Assembly: GCA_041676645.1 (NCBI GenBank)
Contig: JBAYRO010000002.1
Location: 1 to 64,000, forward strand
Length of the DNA stretch: 64,000 nt
Source: JAMLIN01 sp041676645
GTDB lineage: Bacteria; Pseudomonadota; Gammaproteobacteria; Burkholderiales; Burkholderiaceae_E
Reading direction: 5' to 3'
The translations under genes and the position numbers were made by a program. Positions 51,591-60,724 of the stretch are shown piece by piece; position 1 is the first letter of the stretch, and each line of letters begins with the position of its first letter. The notes under the pieces are model-generated. The model worked only from the letters and a program-made list of their open reading frames with translations. It ran no database searches and was not told the DNA's origin.

Positions 51591-51878
51591 CTAGCTGTTG
51601 CGCCCCACGTCCGTTGTCGTGTCCGGAATGTCGAAGAGCAGTGAATCGACGCCGTAGAGACTGGCGAGTTTACGCAAATTCGCCGGAACGTTCAGGAAGC
51701 GCGCCCCGGCGCCGCCCGGCGTCCGCCGGATCTCGAGCAGCACCGCGATGGCCGACGAATCGTATTCGGCAAGCGGTGCGAGGTCGAAATCCCGCTCGCC
51801 GGCACCGCATGCAGCCAGCGCCGCCGCCCGGAAGGCAGTGGCCTGCTCCAGCGTCAGCCGGGACGGAACCTGCATCAC
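51591..51878 (-). CDS. mlaB: STAS-domain protein MlaB
   Basis: STAS-domain protein of 95 residues, the cytoplasmic regulator that binds MlaF. The conserved loop around YDSSAIAVLLEIRR holds the Ser expected at the contact site. It starts with GTG at 51878, overlapping the mlaC stop by 4 nt, with an ATG at 51875 as alternative. It completes the Mla set, which keeps phospholipids out of the outer leaflet of the outer membrane. Confidence 0.88.
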   Translation of the reverse strand: MMQVPSRLTLEQATAFRAAALAACGAGERDFDLAPLAEYDSSAIAVLLEIRRTPGGAGARFLNVPANLRKLASLYGVDSLLFDIPDTTTDVGRNS

Positions 51879-52543
51879 TGGCCCCCGGCCGCGCCGCCCT
51901 GCTCGCCCCGGCTGTTGCGCTCGCGCAGGGAGTCGATCAGGCCCTGGATTCCGCCCTGGTTGATGAGCGGGCCGAACTGGCTGCGGTAGGTCTCGACCAG
52001 CCAGACACCGAGCACGTTGATGTCGTAGATCTTCCAGTTCTCGTCGGCGCGCCGCATCCGGTAGTCGAGCTGGATCGGCTCGGTGCCATGGCCGATGACT
52101 TCGCTGCGCACGATCACGTCCTTGTCGGCCGGATCGGCGCGCAGTGGCTTCATGCGGATCGACTGGTCACGCACTTCGGACAGCGCGCCCGAATAGGTGC
52201 GCAGCAGCAGCATCCGGAACTGCTCGACGAGTTCCTCGCGCTGCTCCGCGCTCGCTTCGCGCCAGCCCCGGCCAACCGAGAGCGCCGTCATGCGCTGGAA
52301 ATCGACGCTGGGCATGACCAGCTCGTCGACGGCATCGGAGATCCGCTCGAGATTGCCGGCGCGGATCTCGGGATCGGCCTTGATGCGGGCCAGCACTTCG
52401 GCGCTGAGCCTCTCGATCTGCTTGTCGGGGGCCTCGAGGGCTCGCGCCGGCGACGAGGCCACGCCGAGGGCGAGGCCGGCGAGCAGCGCGACGATCCCCA
52501 GCAGGAAGCGGCGCATCGGTCGCGGGAAAGCGAGGGTCTTCAT
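51875..52543 (-). CDS. mlaC: periplasmic phospholipid carrier MlaC
   Basis: Protein of 222 residues with a signal peptide ending ASSPARALEAP. The MlaC fold is marked by FQRMTALSVGRGWREAS, EQFRMLLLRTYSGALSE, YRMRRADENWKIYDINVLGV and LVETYRSQFGPLI. It shuttles phospholipids between MlaA in the outer membrane and MlaD in the inner. The ATG at 52543 has AAGGA about 7 nt upstream; upstream ATGs would add a non-signal threonine-rich extension. Confidence 0.94.
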   Translation of the reverse strand: MKTLAFPRPMRRFLLGIVALLAGLALGVASSPARALEAPDKQIERLSAEVLARIKADPEIRAGNLERISDAVDELVMPSVDFQRMTALSVGRGWREASAEQREELVEQFRMLLLRTYSGALSEVRDQSIRMKPLRADPADKDVIVRSEVIGHGTEPIQLDYRMRRADENWKIYDINVLGVWLVETYRSQFGPLINQGGIQGLIDSLRERNSRGEQGGAAGGQ

Positions 52544-52559
52544 GGGCATTCCTTGTCGA

Positions 52560-53327
52560 TCACTCTTCGTCTTCATCGAGCCAGCTGTCGTCGTAGTCGT
52601 CGTCCAGCGGCGGCGGGTCGCCATCGTACACAAGGCTGCGGCGGCGCTGCAGATAGCCGTCCCGCATGAACAGGTACCGGTCGAGCGCGATGTCGTCCAT
52701 GATCCCGCTGGCGCCCAGCAGGCCCGCGCGGGTATCGAGGACCCGGATCACGTAGGTCGTGTTGCGCACGGAAACGTCGTCGACCAGGTAGGGAAGCGGA
52801 TCGGCGTAAGCATCGAGGATGAGGCTGGGGCCATCCCGGAAGTTGGAGGGCCCGAAGAACGGCAGCACCAGGTAGGGGCCGGTCGGCACGCCCCAGACCC
52901 CGAGCGTCTGGCCGAAGTCCTCGCGGTGCTTGGGCAAGCCCAGCTCCGAGGCCACATCGCCCATTCCCGCGAATCCGAAGGTGGTGTTGATCACCACCCG
53001 GCTGAGATCGCTCACCGCCTGCCACGGCTTGCCCTGCAGCAGGTTGTTGACCGAGGTCCAGACGTCGCGCAGGTTCTCGAACATGTTGCCGGCGATGAAG
53101 CGGAACGTCTCCGGCACGTAGTCCCGATAGGCGGTGGCGGCGGGCTTCAGGGCGTACTCGTCGAGCGTGTCGTTGAAGGCGAAGACCGCCCGGTTCATCG
53201 GCTCGAGCGGATCGGCCGAGGCGCCGGGGCCCTGCGAACTCGCACAGCCGCCGAACGCGAGGGCGAACGCGAGGACCGGCGCGATGAACGCGCGGCGCAA
53301 GCCGCCCGGCCAGGATGCCGGGCTCAC
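52560..53327 (-). CDS. mlaA: outer-membrane lipoprotein MlaA (VacJ)
   Basis: Lipoprotein of 255 residues. The lipobox is LAFGGC with Cys28. DPLEPMNRAVFAFNDTLDEY, NMFENLRDVWTSVNNLLQGK, INTTFGFAGMGDVASELG and PYLVLPFFGPSNFRDG are the MlaA signatures. It removes phospholipids from the outer leaflet and hands them to MlaC. It starts with GTG, overlapping mlaD by 4 nt, and ends in a very acidic tail (DDDYDDSWLDEDEE), longer than in many relatives. Confidence 0.95.
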   Translation of the reverse strand: MSPASWPGGLRRAFIAPVLAFALAFGGCASSQGPGASADPLEPMNRAVFAFNDTLDEYALKPAATAYRDYVPETFRFIAGNMFENLRDVWTSVNNLLQGKPWQAVSDLSRVVINTTFGFAGMGDVASELGLPKHREDFGQTLGVWGVPTGPYLVLPFFGPSNFRDGPSLILDAYADPLPYLVDDVSVRNTTYVIRVLDTRAGLLGASGIMDDIALDRYLFMRDGYLQRRRSLVYDGDPPPLDDDYDDSWLDEDEE

Positions 53328-53791
53328 TTGGAGCCCCCACCGGAGGCGGCACCGTAGAGGAACTGGCCGATCAGGTTCTCGAGGACGACCGCCGACTGCG
53401 TCATCGTGATGACGTCATCGGGCTCCAGGTCCTCGAGGTCGCCGCCTGGCGACAGGCCGATGTACTGCTCGCCCAGCAGGCCCGAGGTCAGGATGCTCGC
53501 CGAAGTGTCCTTCGGAAACCGGTAGCGCTCGTCGATCTCCAGGCGCACCGTCGCACGAAACGATTGCGGGTCGAAGCCGATCGACTGGACCCGGCCGACG
53601 ACGACGCCAGCGCTCTTGACCGGCGCCCTCGCCTTCAAGCCGCCGATATTGTCGAAACGGGCGGTCACGTCATAGCCCTGGGCAAGGCTGAAGCTCATGA
53701 GATTGCCCACCTTGAGGGCCAGGAACAGGATGGCGGCGAGCCCGGCCAGCACGAACAGGCCCACCAGCAGATCGGTCGTCTTTCGGTTCAT
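53324..53791 (-). CDS. mlaD: MCE-domain lipid-binding protein MlaD
   Basis: Protein of 155 residues: one N-terminal membrane helix (TDLLVGLFVLAGLAAILFLALKV) and one MCE domain (YDVTARFDNIGGLKARAPVK, SAGVVVGRVQSIGFD, LTSGLLGEQYIGLSPG). It forms a hexameric ring on the periplasmic face of MlaE. It starts 9 nt after the mlaE stop. Length and domain order are typical. Confidence 0.96.
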   Translation of the reverse strand: MNRKTTDLLVGLFVLAGLAAILFLALKVGNLMSFSLAQGYDVTARFDNIGGLKARAPVKSAGVVVGRVQSIGFDPQSFRATVRLEIDERYRFPKDTSASILTSGLLGEQYIGLSPGGDLEDLEPDDVITMTQSAVVLENLIGQFLYGAASGGGSK

Positions 53792-53800
53792 CTTTCGACC

Positions 53801-54589
53801 TCAGGTGCTGAACATCAGCGCGGTTAGAAGGAAGTCGGCAGCGAGCACGGCCAGCGACGAAGCCACCACGGTGGTCGTGGTGGCGCGTGCGACGCCCTCC
53901 GGCGTGGGCTTGGCCTCATAGCCGACGAACAGGGCGACGAAGGCACAGATGAAGCCGAACACGACGCTCTTGAGCAGGCCGTTGCCGACATCGGAGAACA
54001 CATCGACGCCCGCCTGCATCTGCGACCAGAATGCCCCGGCATCGACGCCGATCAGGTGCACCCCGACGAGATAGCCGCCGAACACGCCGATCGCCGAGAA
54101 CATCGCAGCGAGCAGCGGCAAGGCGATGACCGCCCCGAGAAAGCGCGGCGCCAGCACCCGGGCGATGGGATCGACCGCCATCATTTCCATCGCGAGCAAC
54201 TGCTCGCCCGATTTCATCAGGCCGATCTCGGCGGCCAGCGAGGTCCCCGCCCGGCCGGCGAACAGCAGCGCCGCCACCACCGGCCCGAGTTCGCGGACCA
54301 GCGACAGCGCCACCAGCACGCCGAGGGCCTGTTCCGAACCGAAAGCCTGCAGGGTGTAGTAGCCCTGCAGGCCGAGCACGAAGCCGACGAACAAGCCCGA
54401 GACCAGGATGATCGACAGCGAATGGTTGCCGATGAAATGGATCTGGTCGAGCACCAGCCGGGGCCGGCGCAGCGTCCGCAATGACAGCAGGCAAAGCCGC
54501 AGGAAGAAGCGGAAGCCGTAGCCCATGCCGCGAAGTATCGACAGCACCCAGGCGCCGAGACCGGCGATGGCGTCGAGAATCCGGCTCAC
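53801..54589 (-). CDS. mlaE: lipid ABC transporter permease MlaE
   Basis: Inner-membrane permease of 262 residues. Motifs are FIGNHSLSIILVSGLFVGFV, YYTLQAFGSEQALGVLVALS, ELGPVVAALLFAGRAGTSLAAEIG and MKSGEQLLAMEMMAVDPIAR, as in MlaE. It forms a dimer with MlaF, MlaB and MlaD on it. The start is a GTG at 54589 overlapping the mlaF stop (GTGA). Confidence 0.97.
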   Translation of the reverse strand: MSRILDAIAGLGAWVLSILRGMGYGFRFFLRLCLLSLRTLRRPRLVLDQIHFIGNHSLSIILVSGLFVGFVLGLQGYYTLQAFGSEQALGVLVALSLVRELGPVVAALLFAGRAGTSLAAEIGLMKSGEQLLAMEMMAVDPIARVLAPRFLGAVIALPLLAAMFSAIGVFGGYLVGVHLIGVDAGAFWSQMQAGVDVFSDVGNGLLKSVVFGFICAFVALFVGYEAKPTPEGVARATTTTVVASSLAVLAADFLLTALMFST

Positions 54590-55416
54590 GGCGAATCCCC
54601 GATGCCGAAATCGCTCGCCAGCGGCGGCGCCGGATAATGGAAGGCCACCGGCCCCTCGCGCTCGCCCTTCAGGAACTGGGCCACCAGGGGGTCGGTGGAC
54701 GCCATCATCTCGGCCGGCGTGCCACTGGCGGCGATCCGGCCCTGCGCGAGCAGGTAGACCTGGTCGGCGATCGCGAAGGATTCATGGACATCATGGGTGA
54801 CCAGCACCGATGTCGCCCCGAGCGCATCGTTCAGGCGCCGGACCAGTTGCGCGACAGTGCCCAGCGAGATCGGGTCGAGGCCCGCGAAGGGCTCGTCGTA
54901 GAGCAGCAGCGGCGGATCGAGCGCGATCGCCCGGGCGAGCGCGATCCGCCTCGCCATGCCGCCCGACACCTGGGAAGTGCGCAGGCGGGCCGCGCCGCGC
55001 AGCCCCACCGCGTTCAGCTTCATGAGGACCAGGTCGCGGATCGTCTCCTCGGGCAGGTCGGTGTGCTCGCGCAGCGGAAAGGCGACGTTCTCGAAGACAT
55101 CGAGATCGGTGAACAGCGCGCCGAACTGGAACAGCATGCCCATCCGGCGACGGGCCGCGAAGAGTTCTTCGTGCCCCAGGGTGCCGACATCGGCTCCTTC
55201 GAACATCACGCGGCCGCGCTGCGCCCGCACCTGGCCGCTGATCAGGCGCAGCAAGGTGGTCTTGCCGGAGCCCGATCCACCCATCAGGGCGGTGACGGTG
55301 CCGCGGCGAAAGCCCATGTCGACACCATCGAGAATCGGCCGCGCATCGTAGCCGAAGCGCAGGTTCTCGATTCGAAGGATTTCGGCGGGACGGTTTTCGT
55401 GGGAAGCCGGGGGCAC
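54586..55416 (-). CDS. mlaF: lipid ABC transporter ATPase MlaF
   Basis: ATPase of 276 residues and first gene of the Mla operon. Walker A is GGSGSGKTT, the signature VSGGMARRIALARA, Walker B LLLYDEPFAGLD, and VLVTHDVHES follows. It energises phospholipid movement through MlaE. The 109-nt region to the divergent kdsD start must hold both promoters; only the kdsD side shows a recognisable -10 box. Confidence 0.96.
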   Translation of the reverse strand: MPPASHENRPAEILRIENLRFGYDARPILDGVDMGFRRGTVTALMGGSGSGKTTLLRLISGQVRAQRGRVMFEGADVGTLGHEELFAARRRMGMLFQFGALFTDLDVFENVAFPLREHTDLPEETIRDLVLMKLNAVGLRGAARLRTSQVSGGMARRIALARAIALDPPLLLYDEPFAGLDPISLGTVAQLVRRLNDALGATSVLVTHDVHESFAIADQVYLLAQGRIAASGTPAEMMASTDPLVAQFLKGEREGPVAFHYPAPPLASDFGIGDSP

Positions 55417-55512
55417 GAGGGAGTCCGGCCAGGCCGGTCATTGTCGTAACGGTAGCGGAGATTCTATCCGCAAGTGGTGGGCGCGACCGATCGTTGCGCT
55501 GCGCTCTGTCTA

Positions 55513-55518
55513 TATACT
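55513..55518 (+). promoter_or_regulatory. candidate -10 box of kdsD
   Basis: TATACT, one mismatch to TATAAT, ends 7 nt before the kdsD ATG, so the transcript would be leaderless or nearly so. No -35 box at 16-18 nt spacing is convincing. Confidence 0.45.
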
Positions 55519-55525
55519 CGACGCC

Positions 55526-56518
55526 ATGGACAAGGCGACCGGACCCGACATGGCCTTGCTGCAGCAGCGCGCGATCGAGGTGTTGCGCATCGAGGCCGAG
55601 GCGATCTCGGGCCTCGAATCGCGGATCGACGCCGATTTCGCGCGCGCCTGCATGCTGGTGCTCGGCTGCACCGGGCGGGTGGTCGTCAGCGGCATCGGCA
55701 AGTCGGGGCACATCGCCCGCAAGATCGCCGCCACCCTCGCCTCCACCGGCACCCCGGCCTTCTTCGTGCACCCGGCCGAGGCCAGCCACGGCGACCTCGG
55801 CATGGTCACGCGCGAGGACGTCTTCATCGCACTGTCGAACTCCGGATCGACCGAGGAACTGCTCGCGATCGTGCCGCTCATCAAGCGCCAGGGCGCACGC
55901 CTGATCGCCATCACCGGCGCCCCGGCTTCCCGGCTCGCGGAACTCGCCGATGTCCATCTCGACGCGGGAGTCGAGCGGGAAGCCTGCCCCCTCAACCTCG
56001 CCCCGACGGCGAGCACCACCGCGGCACTGGCACTGGGCGACGCCCTGGCGGTGGCGGTCCTCGAGGCCCGCGGCTTCGGCCCGGACGATTTCGCGCGCTC
56101 CCACCCCGGCGGCGCGCTCGGCCGGCGCCTGCTGACCACGGTCGCCGACGTCATGCGCACCGGGCCCGGCCTGGCGACGGTCCGCCCGGGCGCCTCGCTC
56201 GCCGAGGCCGTCCTCGAGGTGACGCGCAAACGCATGGGCATGACCGCGGTGGTCGACGAGGATCGGCGGGTCCACGGCATCTTCACCGATGGCGACCTGC
56301 GTCGACTCCTCGAGGCCGGCCGCTCGGGCGACTTCCGCAGCATTCCGGTCGACGACGTCATGACCCGGGCCCCGGTCGTGATCGGTCCGGCGGCGCTGGC
56401 CGCCGAAGCGGTGCGGATCATGGAGGATCGACAGATCAGCCAGATCCTGGTGGTCGACGACGAACGCCTGGTCGGAGCCCTGACCCTGCTCGACCTGCTC
56501 GCCGCCAAGATCGTCTGA
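55526..56518 (+). CDS. kdsD: D-arabinose-5-phosphate isomerase
   Basis: Enzyme of 330 residues converting ribulose-5-phosphate to arabinose-5-phosphate for KDO synthesis. The SIS domain has VVVSGIGKSGHIARKIAATL, TPAFFVHPAEASHGDLGM and ALSNSGSTEE. Two CBS domains follow (about 205-330; MTAVVDEDRRVHGIFTDGDLR, ISQILVVDDERLVGALTLLD). It heads the LPS operon, with kdsC 2 nt downstream. Confidence 0.97.
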   Translation: MDKATGPDMALLQQRAIEVLRIEAEAISGLESRIDADFARACMLVLGCTGRVVVSGIGKSGHIARKIAATLASTGTPAFFVHPAEASHGDLGMVTREDVFIALSNSGSTEELLAIVPLIKRQGARLIAITGAPASRLAELADVHLDAGVEREACPLNLAPTASTTAALALGDALAVAVLEARGFGPDDFARSHPGGALGRRLLTTVADVMRTGPGLATVRPGASLAEAVLEVTRKRMGMTAVVDEDRRVHGIFTDGDLRRLLEAGRSGDFRSIPVDDVMTRAPVVIGPAALAAEAVRIMEDRQISQILVVDDERLVGALTLLDLLAAKIV

Positions 56519-56520
56519 CG

Positions 56521-57084
56521 ATGAGCCAGGCCCAGCAGCCGCCGATGCGGACCGACACCGACGACGTGGTCCTGCGGGCGCGCCGGGTGGCGGTGGTGGC
56601 CTTCGACGTCGACGGCACCCTGACCGACGGGCGGATCCATATCGGCCCCGAGGGCGAGGCCATGAAGTCCTTCTACGTCCGCGATGGCCTGGGCATCTCC
56701 CTGCTGCGTCGCGCGGGGCTGCACTGCGCCTTCATCACCGCGCGGGAATCGGCGATCGTCGATCGGCGCGCCGCCGAACTCGGCATCGACGAGGTCATGC
56801 AGGGCATCGCCCGCAAGGGCGAGGCCCTCGCGAGGCTCGCGCAACGCGCCGGCGTCGGCGTCGAGCAGATCGCCTACATGGGCGACGACTGGCCGGACCT
56901 GCCGGCGCTGCGCCGCGCCGGACTGGCCGCCGCCCCGGCCGGCGCGCCCGCCGAGATCCTCCAGCGGGTGCACTGGATCTCGCGTCGCCCGGCCGGCGCC
57001 GGGGCGGTGCGCGAATTCGCCGAGTTCATCCTGCGCGCCCAGGGCCGCTGGCAGGAACTGCTCGAGGCCCAGGTGCGCCAATGA
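56521..57084 (+). CDS. kdsC: 3-deoxy-D-manno-octulosonate-8-phosphate phosphatase
   Basis: HAD phosphatase of 187 residues, without a cap domain, acting as a tetramer. The nucleophile Asp29 and acid Asp31 are in AFDVDGTLTDGRI; FYVRDGLGISLLRRAG, FITARESAIVDRRAAELGI and YMGDDWPDLPAL complete the motifs. It removes phosphate from KDO-8-P. Its stop overlaps lptC by 4 nt. The N-terminus is about 20 residues longer than the core. Confidence 0.96.
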   Translation: MSQAQQPPMRTDTDDVVLRARRVAVVAFDVDGTLTDGRIHIGPEGEAMKSFYVRDGLGISLLRRAGLHCAFITARESAIVDRRAAELGIDEVMQGIARKGEALARLAQRAGVGVEQIAYMGDDWPDLPALRRAGLAAAPAGAPAEILQRVHWISRRPAGAGAVREFAEFILRAQGRWQELLEAQVRQ

Positions 57085-57683
57085 AGCGCCGGCTCGCGGA
57101 CCGGCTGAAGGCGCTGCTCGCCACCGTGCTGATGTCGGCGCTCGTGGTCGGCACCTGGTACCTGGCCGAATCGGCCGCCGATCGCTCGCCTCCGCGCGCC
57201 CGGGCGCCCGGCCATGTGCCCGACTATTTCGTCGAGGGCGTCGCCATGATCCGCCTCAACGGCGAGGGCCGGCCGGTGTTCCGGATGCTTGCCGACGAAA
57301 TGCGGCATTTCCCGGACGACGGCACGACCGAGTTCGATGCGCCCGTGCTGGTGAGCCTCGATCCCGAACGGCCCACCGTGCGCCTGAGCGCCCGGCATGC
57401 GCGCACCGACGCCGAGGGCCGCATGACCGAACTGATCGACGATGTCCTGCTGGTGCGCGAACCCGCCCCGGGCGTGCCGCGGATGACGGTCGAGACGGAT
57501 TTCGCGATCGTCGACTCGGTCACCGAGATCGCCCGGACCACCCATCCGGTCCTGATCCGGCGCGGCGAATCGACCTTGACCGGCGTCGGGATGCAATTCG
57601 ATAATGCCGCCCGCCACCTGACGGTCGAATCCGAGGTGAGCGGCGTGTGGCAGCCGGCCCGCGGGACCCCATCACAGCCATGA
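57081..57683 (+). CDS. lptC: LPS export protein LptC
   Basis: Bitopic protein of 200 residues with one N-terminal anchor (LLATVLMSALVVGTWYLAE) and a periplasmic beta-jellyroll (DYFVEGVAMIRLNGEGRPVF, YFVEG being typical). It takes LPS from LptBFG and passes it to LptA. Sequence identity in this family is low, so the call leans on the anchor, the DYFVEG motif and position between kdsC and lptA. It overlaps both neighbours by 4 nt. Confidence 0.9.
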   Translation: MKRRLADRLKALLATVLMSALVVGTWYLAESAADRSPPRARAPGHVPDYFVEGVAMIRLNGEGRPVFRMLADEMRHFPDDGTTEFDAPVLVSLDPERPTVRLSARHARTDAEGRMTELIDDVLLVREPAPGVPRMTVETDFAIVDSVTEIARTTHPVLIRRGESTLTGVGMQFDNAARHLTVESEVSGVWQPARGTPSQP

Positions 57684-58318
57684 GCCTTCGCATCGCAATC
57701 CTGTCGCTGCTGCTCGGTATCTCCGCCATCGGCGCCACGGCCGGCGCCCAGGGGGTGGAGGCCGACAGGAACGCCCCGATCCAGGTCGAGGCCGACCACA
57801 TGACCTACGACGATGCGAAGCAGGTCAATGTCTTCACCGGCCGGGTCCACATGGTCCGCGGCGGCCTGACCGTGCTGGGCGAGCGCATCGTGCTGCGCCA
57901 GGACGAGGCCGGCAACCATTTCGCGACCGCCACCGGCGAGCCGGCGCGTTTCCGCCAGCTGCGCAAGGCCGAGGGCGACGTCATCGAGGGCGAGGCGAAG
58001 ACGCTCGAATACGACAGCCGAGGCGACATCCTCACCCTGCGCGACGAAGCATCGATGCGCCGGATCGAGGGCGAGCGCGTCGTCAACGAGGTCTTCGGCG
58101 CCCAGATCGTCTACCGGGGCGCAACCGATTTCTTCACCGTCGAGCGCGGCGATGGCCGTACCGCCACCGCCGCCAACCCGGGTGGCCGGGTGCGGGTGGT
58201 GATCCAGCCCCGGTCCGGGTCGGCATCGCAGGCTGCGCCGGACGAGGCCGGACCATCGACTCCGCTGCAGCCGGCCGGAGAACTCGAACTGCGACGCCCC
58301 GAGCCCGCGAGCCGCTGA
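57680..58318 (+). CDS. lptA: LPS transport periplasmic protein LptA
   Basis: Periplasmic protein of 212 residues with a signal peptide ending TAGAQGVEA. The OstA-like fold starts with NAPIQVEADHMTYDDAKQ and VFTGRVHMVRGGLTVLGERI. It polymerises into the LPS bridge between LptC and LptD. The C-terminal 35 residues are Pro/Ala/Ser-rich and look disordered. It starts inside the lptC stop (ATGA) and shares one base with lptB. Confidence 0.93.
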   Translation: MSLRIAILSLLLGISAIGATAGAQGVEADRNAPIQVEADHMTYDDAKQVNVFTGRVHMVRGGLTVLGERIVLRQDEAGNHFATATGEPARFRQLRKAEGDVIEGEAKTLEYDSRGDILTLRDEASMRRIEGERVVNEVFGAQIVYRGATDFFTVERGDGRTATAANPGGRVRVVIQPRSGSASQAAPDEAGPSTPLQPAGELELRRPEPASR

Positions 58319-59076
58319 TGGCAGCGGATCCGGAACGCAACCGGCTCGAGGGCCGGTCGTTGATGAAGGTCTACAACGGGCGCAAGGTCGTCGAGGACGT
58401 ATCGCTCCTGGTCGAGAGCGGCGAAGTCGTCGGCCTGCTGGGACCCAACGGCGCCGGCAAGACGACCTGCTTCTACATGATCGTCGGCCTGGTGCCGGCC
58501 GACGGCGGCACGATCGAACTCGACGGCCGCCCGATCGGGCGCCTGCCGATCCACCGGCGCGCCCGCCTCGGCCTGTCCTACCTGCCGCAGGAGGCCTCGG
58601 TCTTTCGCAAGCTGACGGTCGAGGAGAACATCGCCGCCGTGCTGGAGCTGCAGGTCGACGAAAACGGCCGGTCGCTCTCGCGCGATGCCATCCAGGAGCG
58701 GCTCGAGACCCTGATCGGCGACCTGCAGATCGACCATATCCGCTCCAACCCGGCGATCTCGCTTTCGGGCGGCGAGCGCCGCCGGGTGGAGATCGCCCGT
58801 GCCCTGGCGAACTCGCCGCGCTTCATCCTGCTCGATGAACCTTTCGCCGGCGTCGATCCGATCGCGGTGATCGAGATTCAGCGAATCGTGAGATTTCTCA
58901 AGGATCGGCGAATCGGGGTGCTGATCACCGACCACAACGTGCGCGAGACCCTTGGCATCTGCGACCGGGCGTATATCATTAGATCTGGTACTGTTCTTGC
59001 TTCCGGTTCGCCAGAAGAAGTGGTCATGAATGAGGATGTGCGCCGCTACTACCTCGGCGAGCATTTCTCGATGTAG
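58318..59076 (+). CDS. lptB: LPS export ATPase LptB
   Basis: ATPase of 252 residues. Walker A is GPNGAGKTTCFYMIVGLV, the signature LSGGERRRVEIARALA, Walker B FILLDEPFAGVDPIAV and LITDHNVRETLGICDRAYI the switch. SYLPQEASVFRKLTVEENI is LptB-specific. It powers LptFG, which are not encoded here. The ATG at 58318 shares its A with the lptA stop (TGATG). It precedes rpoN as in most proteobacteria. Confidence 0.98.
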   Translation: MAADPERNRLEGRSLMKVYNGRKVVEDVSLLVESGEVVGLLGPNGAGKTTCFYMIVGLVPADGGTIELDGRPIGRLPIHRRARLGLSYLPQEASVFRKLTVEENIAAVLELQVDENGRSLSRDAIQERLETLIGDLQIDHIRSNPAISLSGGERRRVEIARALANSPRFILLDEPFAGVDPIAVIEIQRIVRFLKDRRIGVLITDHNVRETLGICDRAYIIRSGTVLASGSPEEVVMNEDVRRYYLGEHFSM

Positions 59077-59136
59077 CCGCCAAGGGGCGGCCAGTGGCCG
59101 CGGACCCGGCACTGCAGGCCACCGGGTCCGTTCACG

Positions 59137-60636
59137 ATGAAGCCGTCACTCCAGCTCAAGTATTCCCAGCAGCTCACGCTGACCCCGCAGCTGCAGCAGT
59201 CGATCCGGCTGCTGCAGATGTCCACGCTCGAGATGGACCAGGAGCTCGAGCGGATCCTGCGCGAGAATCCGCTGCTCGAACGCACCGACGACCCGCTCGA
59301 TGCCTGCATGCGGATCGCTCCCAATGGCGGCATCGACCAGGCCATCGGCTCCGGCACCGACGGGAACGCCGATGCGCAGGCCCAGGCCGAGCCGGCGGGG
59401 ACCGCCGGGCCCGATGACACGAGCGCCGAGCCCGGCGCCGACCGTGGGGACGAAATCGAGCGGGGCGGCGACTGGAGCGGCGACGGCGTGCGCCGCACCC
59501 GTTCCGACGGCGAGGAAGCCGAATTCCCGCAGGTGGCCGCCGCCGAGACCACCCTGCGCGAGCACCTGCTCGACCAGCTGGCGGCCACCCGCTGCGGGCC
59601 GCGCGACCGCGCCCTGGTCGAACTGCTGATCGACGATCTCGACGACGACGGCTTCCTCGAGTCGAGCCGGGACGAGATCCTCGCGATGCTGCCCGACGAA
59701 CTCGAGATCGAGGCCGACGAACTGCTCACCGCGCTGCGGCTGCTGCAGAGCTTCGACCCCGCCGGAGTCGGGGCCGCCGACCTGCGCGAGAGCCTGCTGC
59801 TGCAACTGCGGCGCACCGAGCCTGCCGCGCAGGCGCCGGCTGCCGTCCGGGAACTCGCGACGCGCCTGGTCTCGGACCACCTCGGCCTGCTCGCCGGGCG
59901 CGACTTCACCCGGCTCAAGCGAATCCTGCGCTGCACCGAGGACGAACTGCGCGACGCCCAGGCCCTGGTGGTTGCCCTCGATCCGCGCCCCGGCGCGGCC
60001 TTCGGCGGCGGCGAGGCCCGCTTCGTCGTGCCCGACGTGATGGTCCGCCGCCAGGGCGCCGGCTGGACGGTGTCGCTCAACGGCGACGTGATTCCGAAAC
60101 TGCGGATTCATGACCTCTATGCCAACATTCTCCGGCGCAACCGCGGTGCCCATGCGAATATGACGGTTCAGTTGCAGGAAGCACGCTGGTTGATCAAGAA
60201 TGTCCAACAGAGGTTCGACACCATCCTGCGGGTTTCGCAGGCCATCGTCGACCGGCAGAAGGCGTTCTTCTCTCACGGGGAGGTCGCGATGCGGCCACTG
60301 GTCCTGCGGGAGATCGCCGAAACCCTGGGGCTCCATGAATCCACCGTTTCGCGAGTCACTACCCAGAAATACATGCTCACGCCGCATGGCACCTTCGAGC
60401 TCAAGTATTTCTTCGGCAGCCATGTCGCGACCGACAGCGGGGGTGCTGCGTCCAGCACCGCGATTCGGGCCCTCATCAAGCAACTCGTCGCCGCGGAGGA
60501 CTCCAGACAACCCCTATCAGACAACCAGATCGCCGAAACCCTCAGCGAACAGGGAATCGTCGTCGCCCGGCGCACCGTGGCGAAATACCGCGAATCGATG
60601 CGGATTCCCCCGGTTTCCCAGCGCAAGTCGCTGTAG
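59137..60636 (+). CDS. rpoN: RNA polymerase sigma-54 factor
   Basis: Sigma factor of 499 residues. Region I is glutamine-rich (QLTLTPQLQQSIRLLQMSTL) and contacts enhancer-binding activators. Region II (about 60-130) is acidic and variable. The core-binding domain follows, then the HTH (REIAETLGLHESTVSRVTTQ). The RpoN box reads ARRTVAKYRESMRIP near residue 475. It directs nitrogen, motility and other activator-dependent genes. It starts 60 nt after lptB and may be co-transcribed. Confidence 0.98.
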   Translation: MKPSLQLKYSQQLTLTPQLQQSIRLLQMSTLEMDQELERILRENPLLERTDDPLDACMRIAPNGGIDQAIGSGTDGNADAQAQAEPAGTAGPDDTSAEPGADRGDEIERGGDWSGDGVRRTRSDGEEAEFPQVAAAETTLREHLLDQLAATRCGPRDRALVELLIDDLDDDGFLESSRDEILAMLPDELEIEADELLTALRLLQSFDPAGVGAADLRESLLLQLRRTEPAAQAPAAVRELATRLVSDHLGLLAGRDFTRLKRILRCTEDELRDAQALVVALDPRPGAAFGGGEARFVVPDVMVRRQGAGWTVSLNGDVIPKLRIHDLYANILRRNRGAHANMTVQLQEARWLIKNVQQRFDTILRVSQAIVDRQKAFFSHGEVAMRPLVLREIAETLGLHESTVSRVTTQKYMLTPHGTFELKYFFGSHVATDSGGAASSTAIRALIKQLVAAEDSRQPLSDNQIAETLSEQGIVVARRTVAKYRESMRIPPVSQRKSL

Positions 60637-60724
60637 GCCGCTCGATGCCGACGCCTGTTTCATACCCTGCAACGACCCATACGCCAGAAATCCCGGGCCA
60701 CGGCCCGAAGGCGAAGGAGGATGC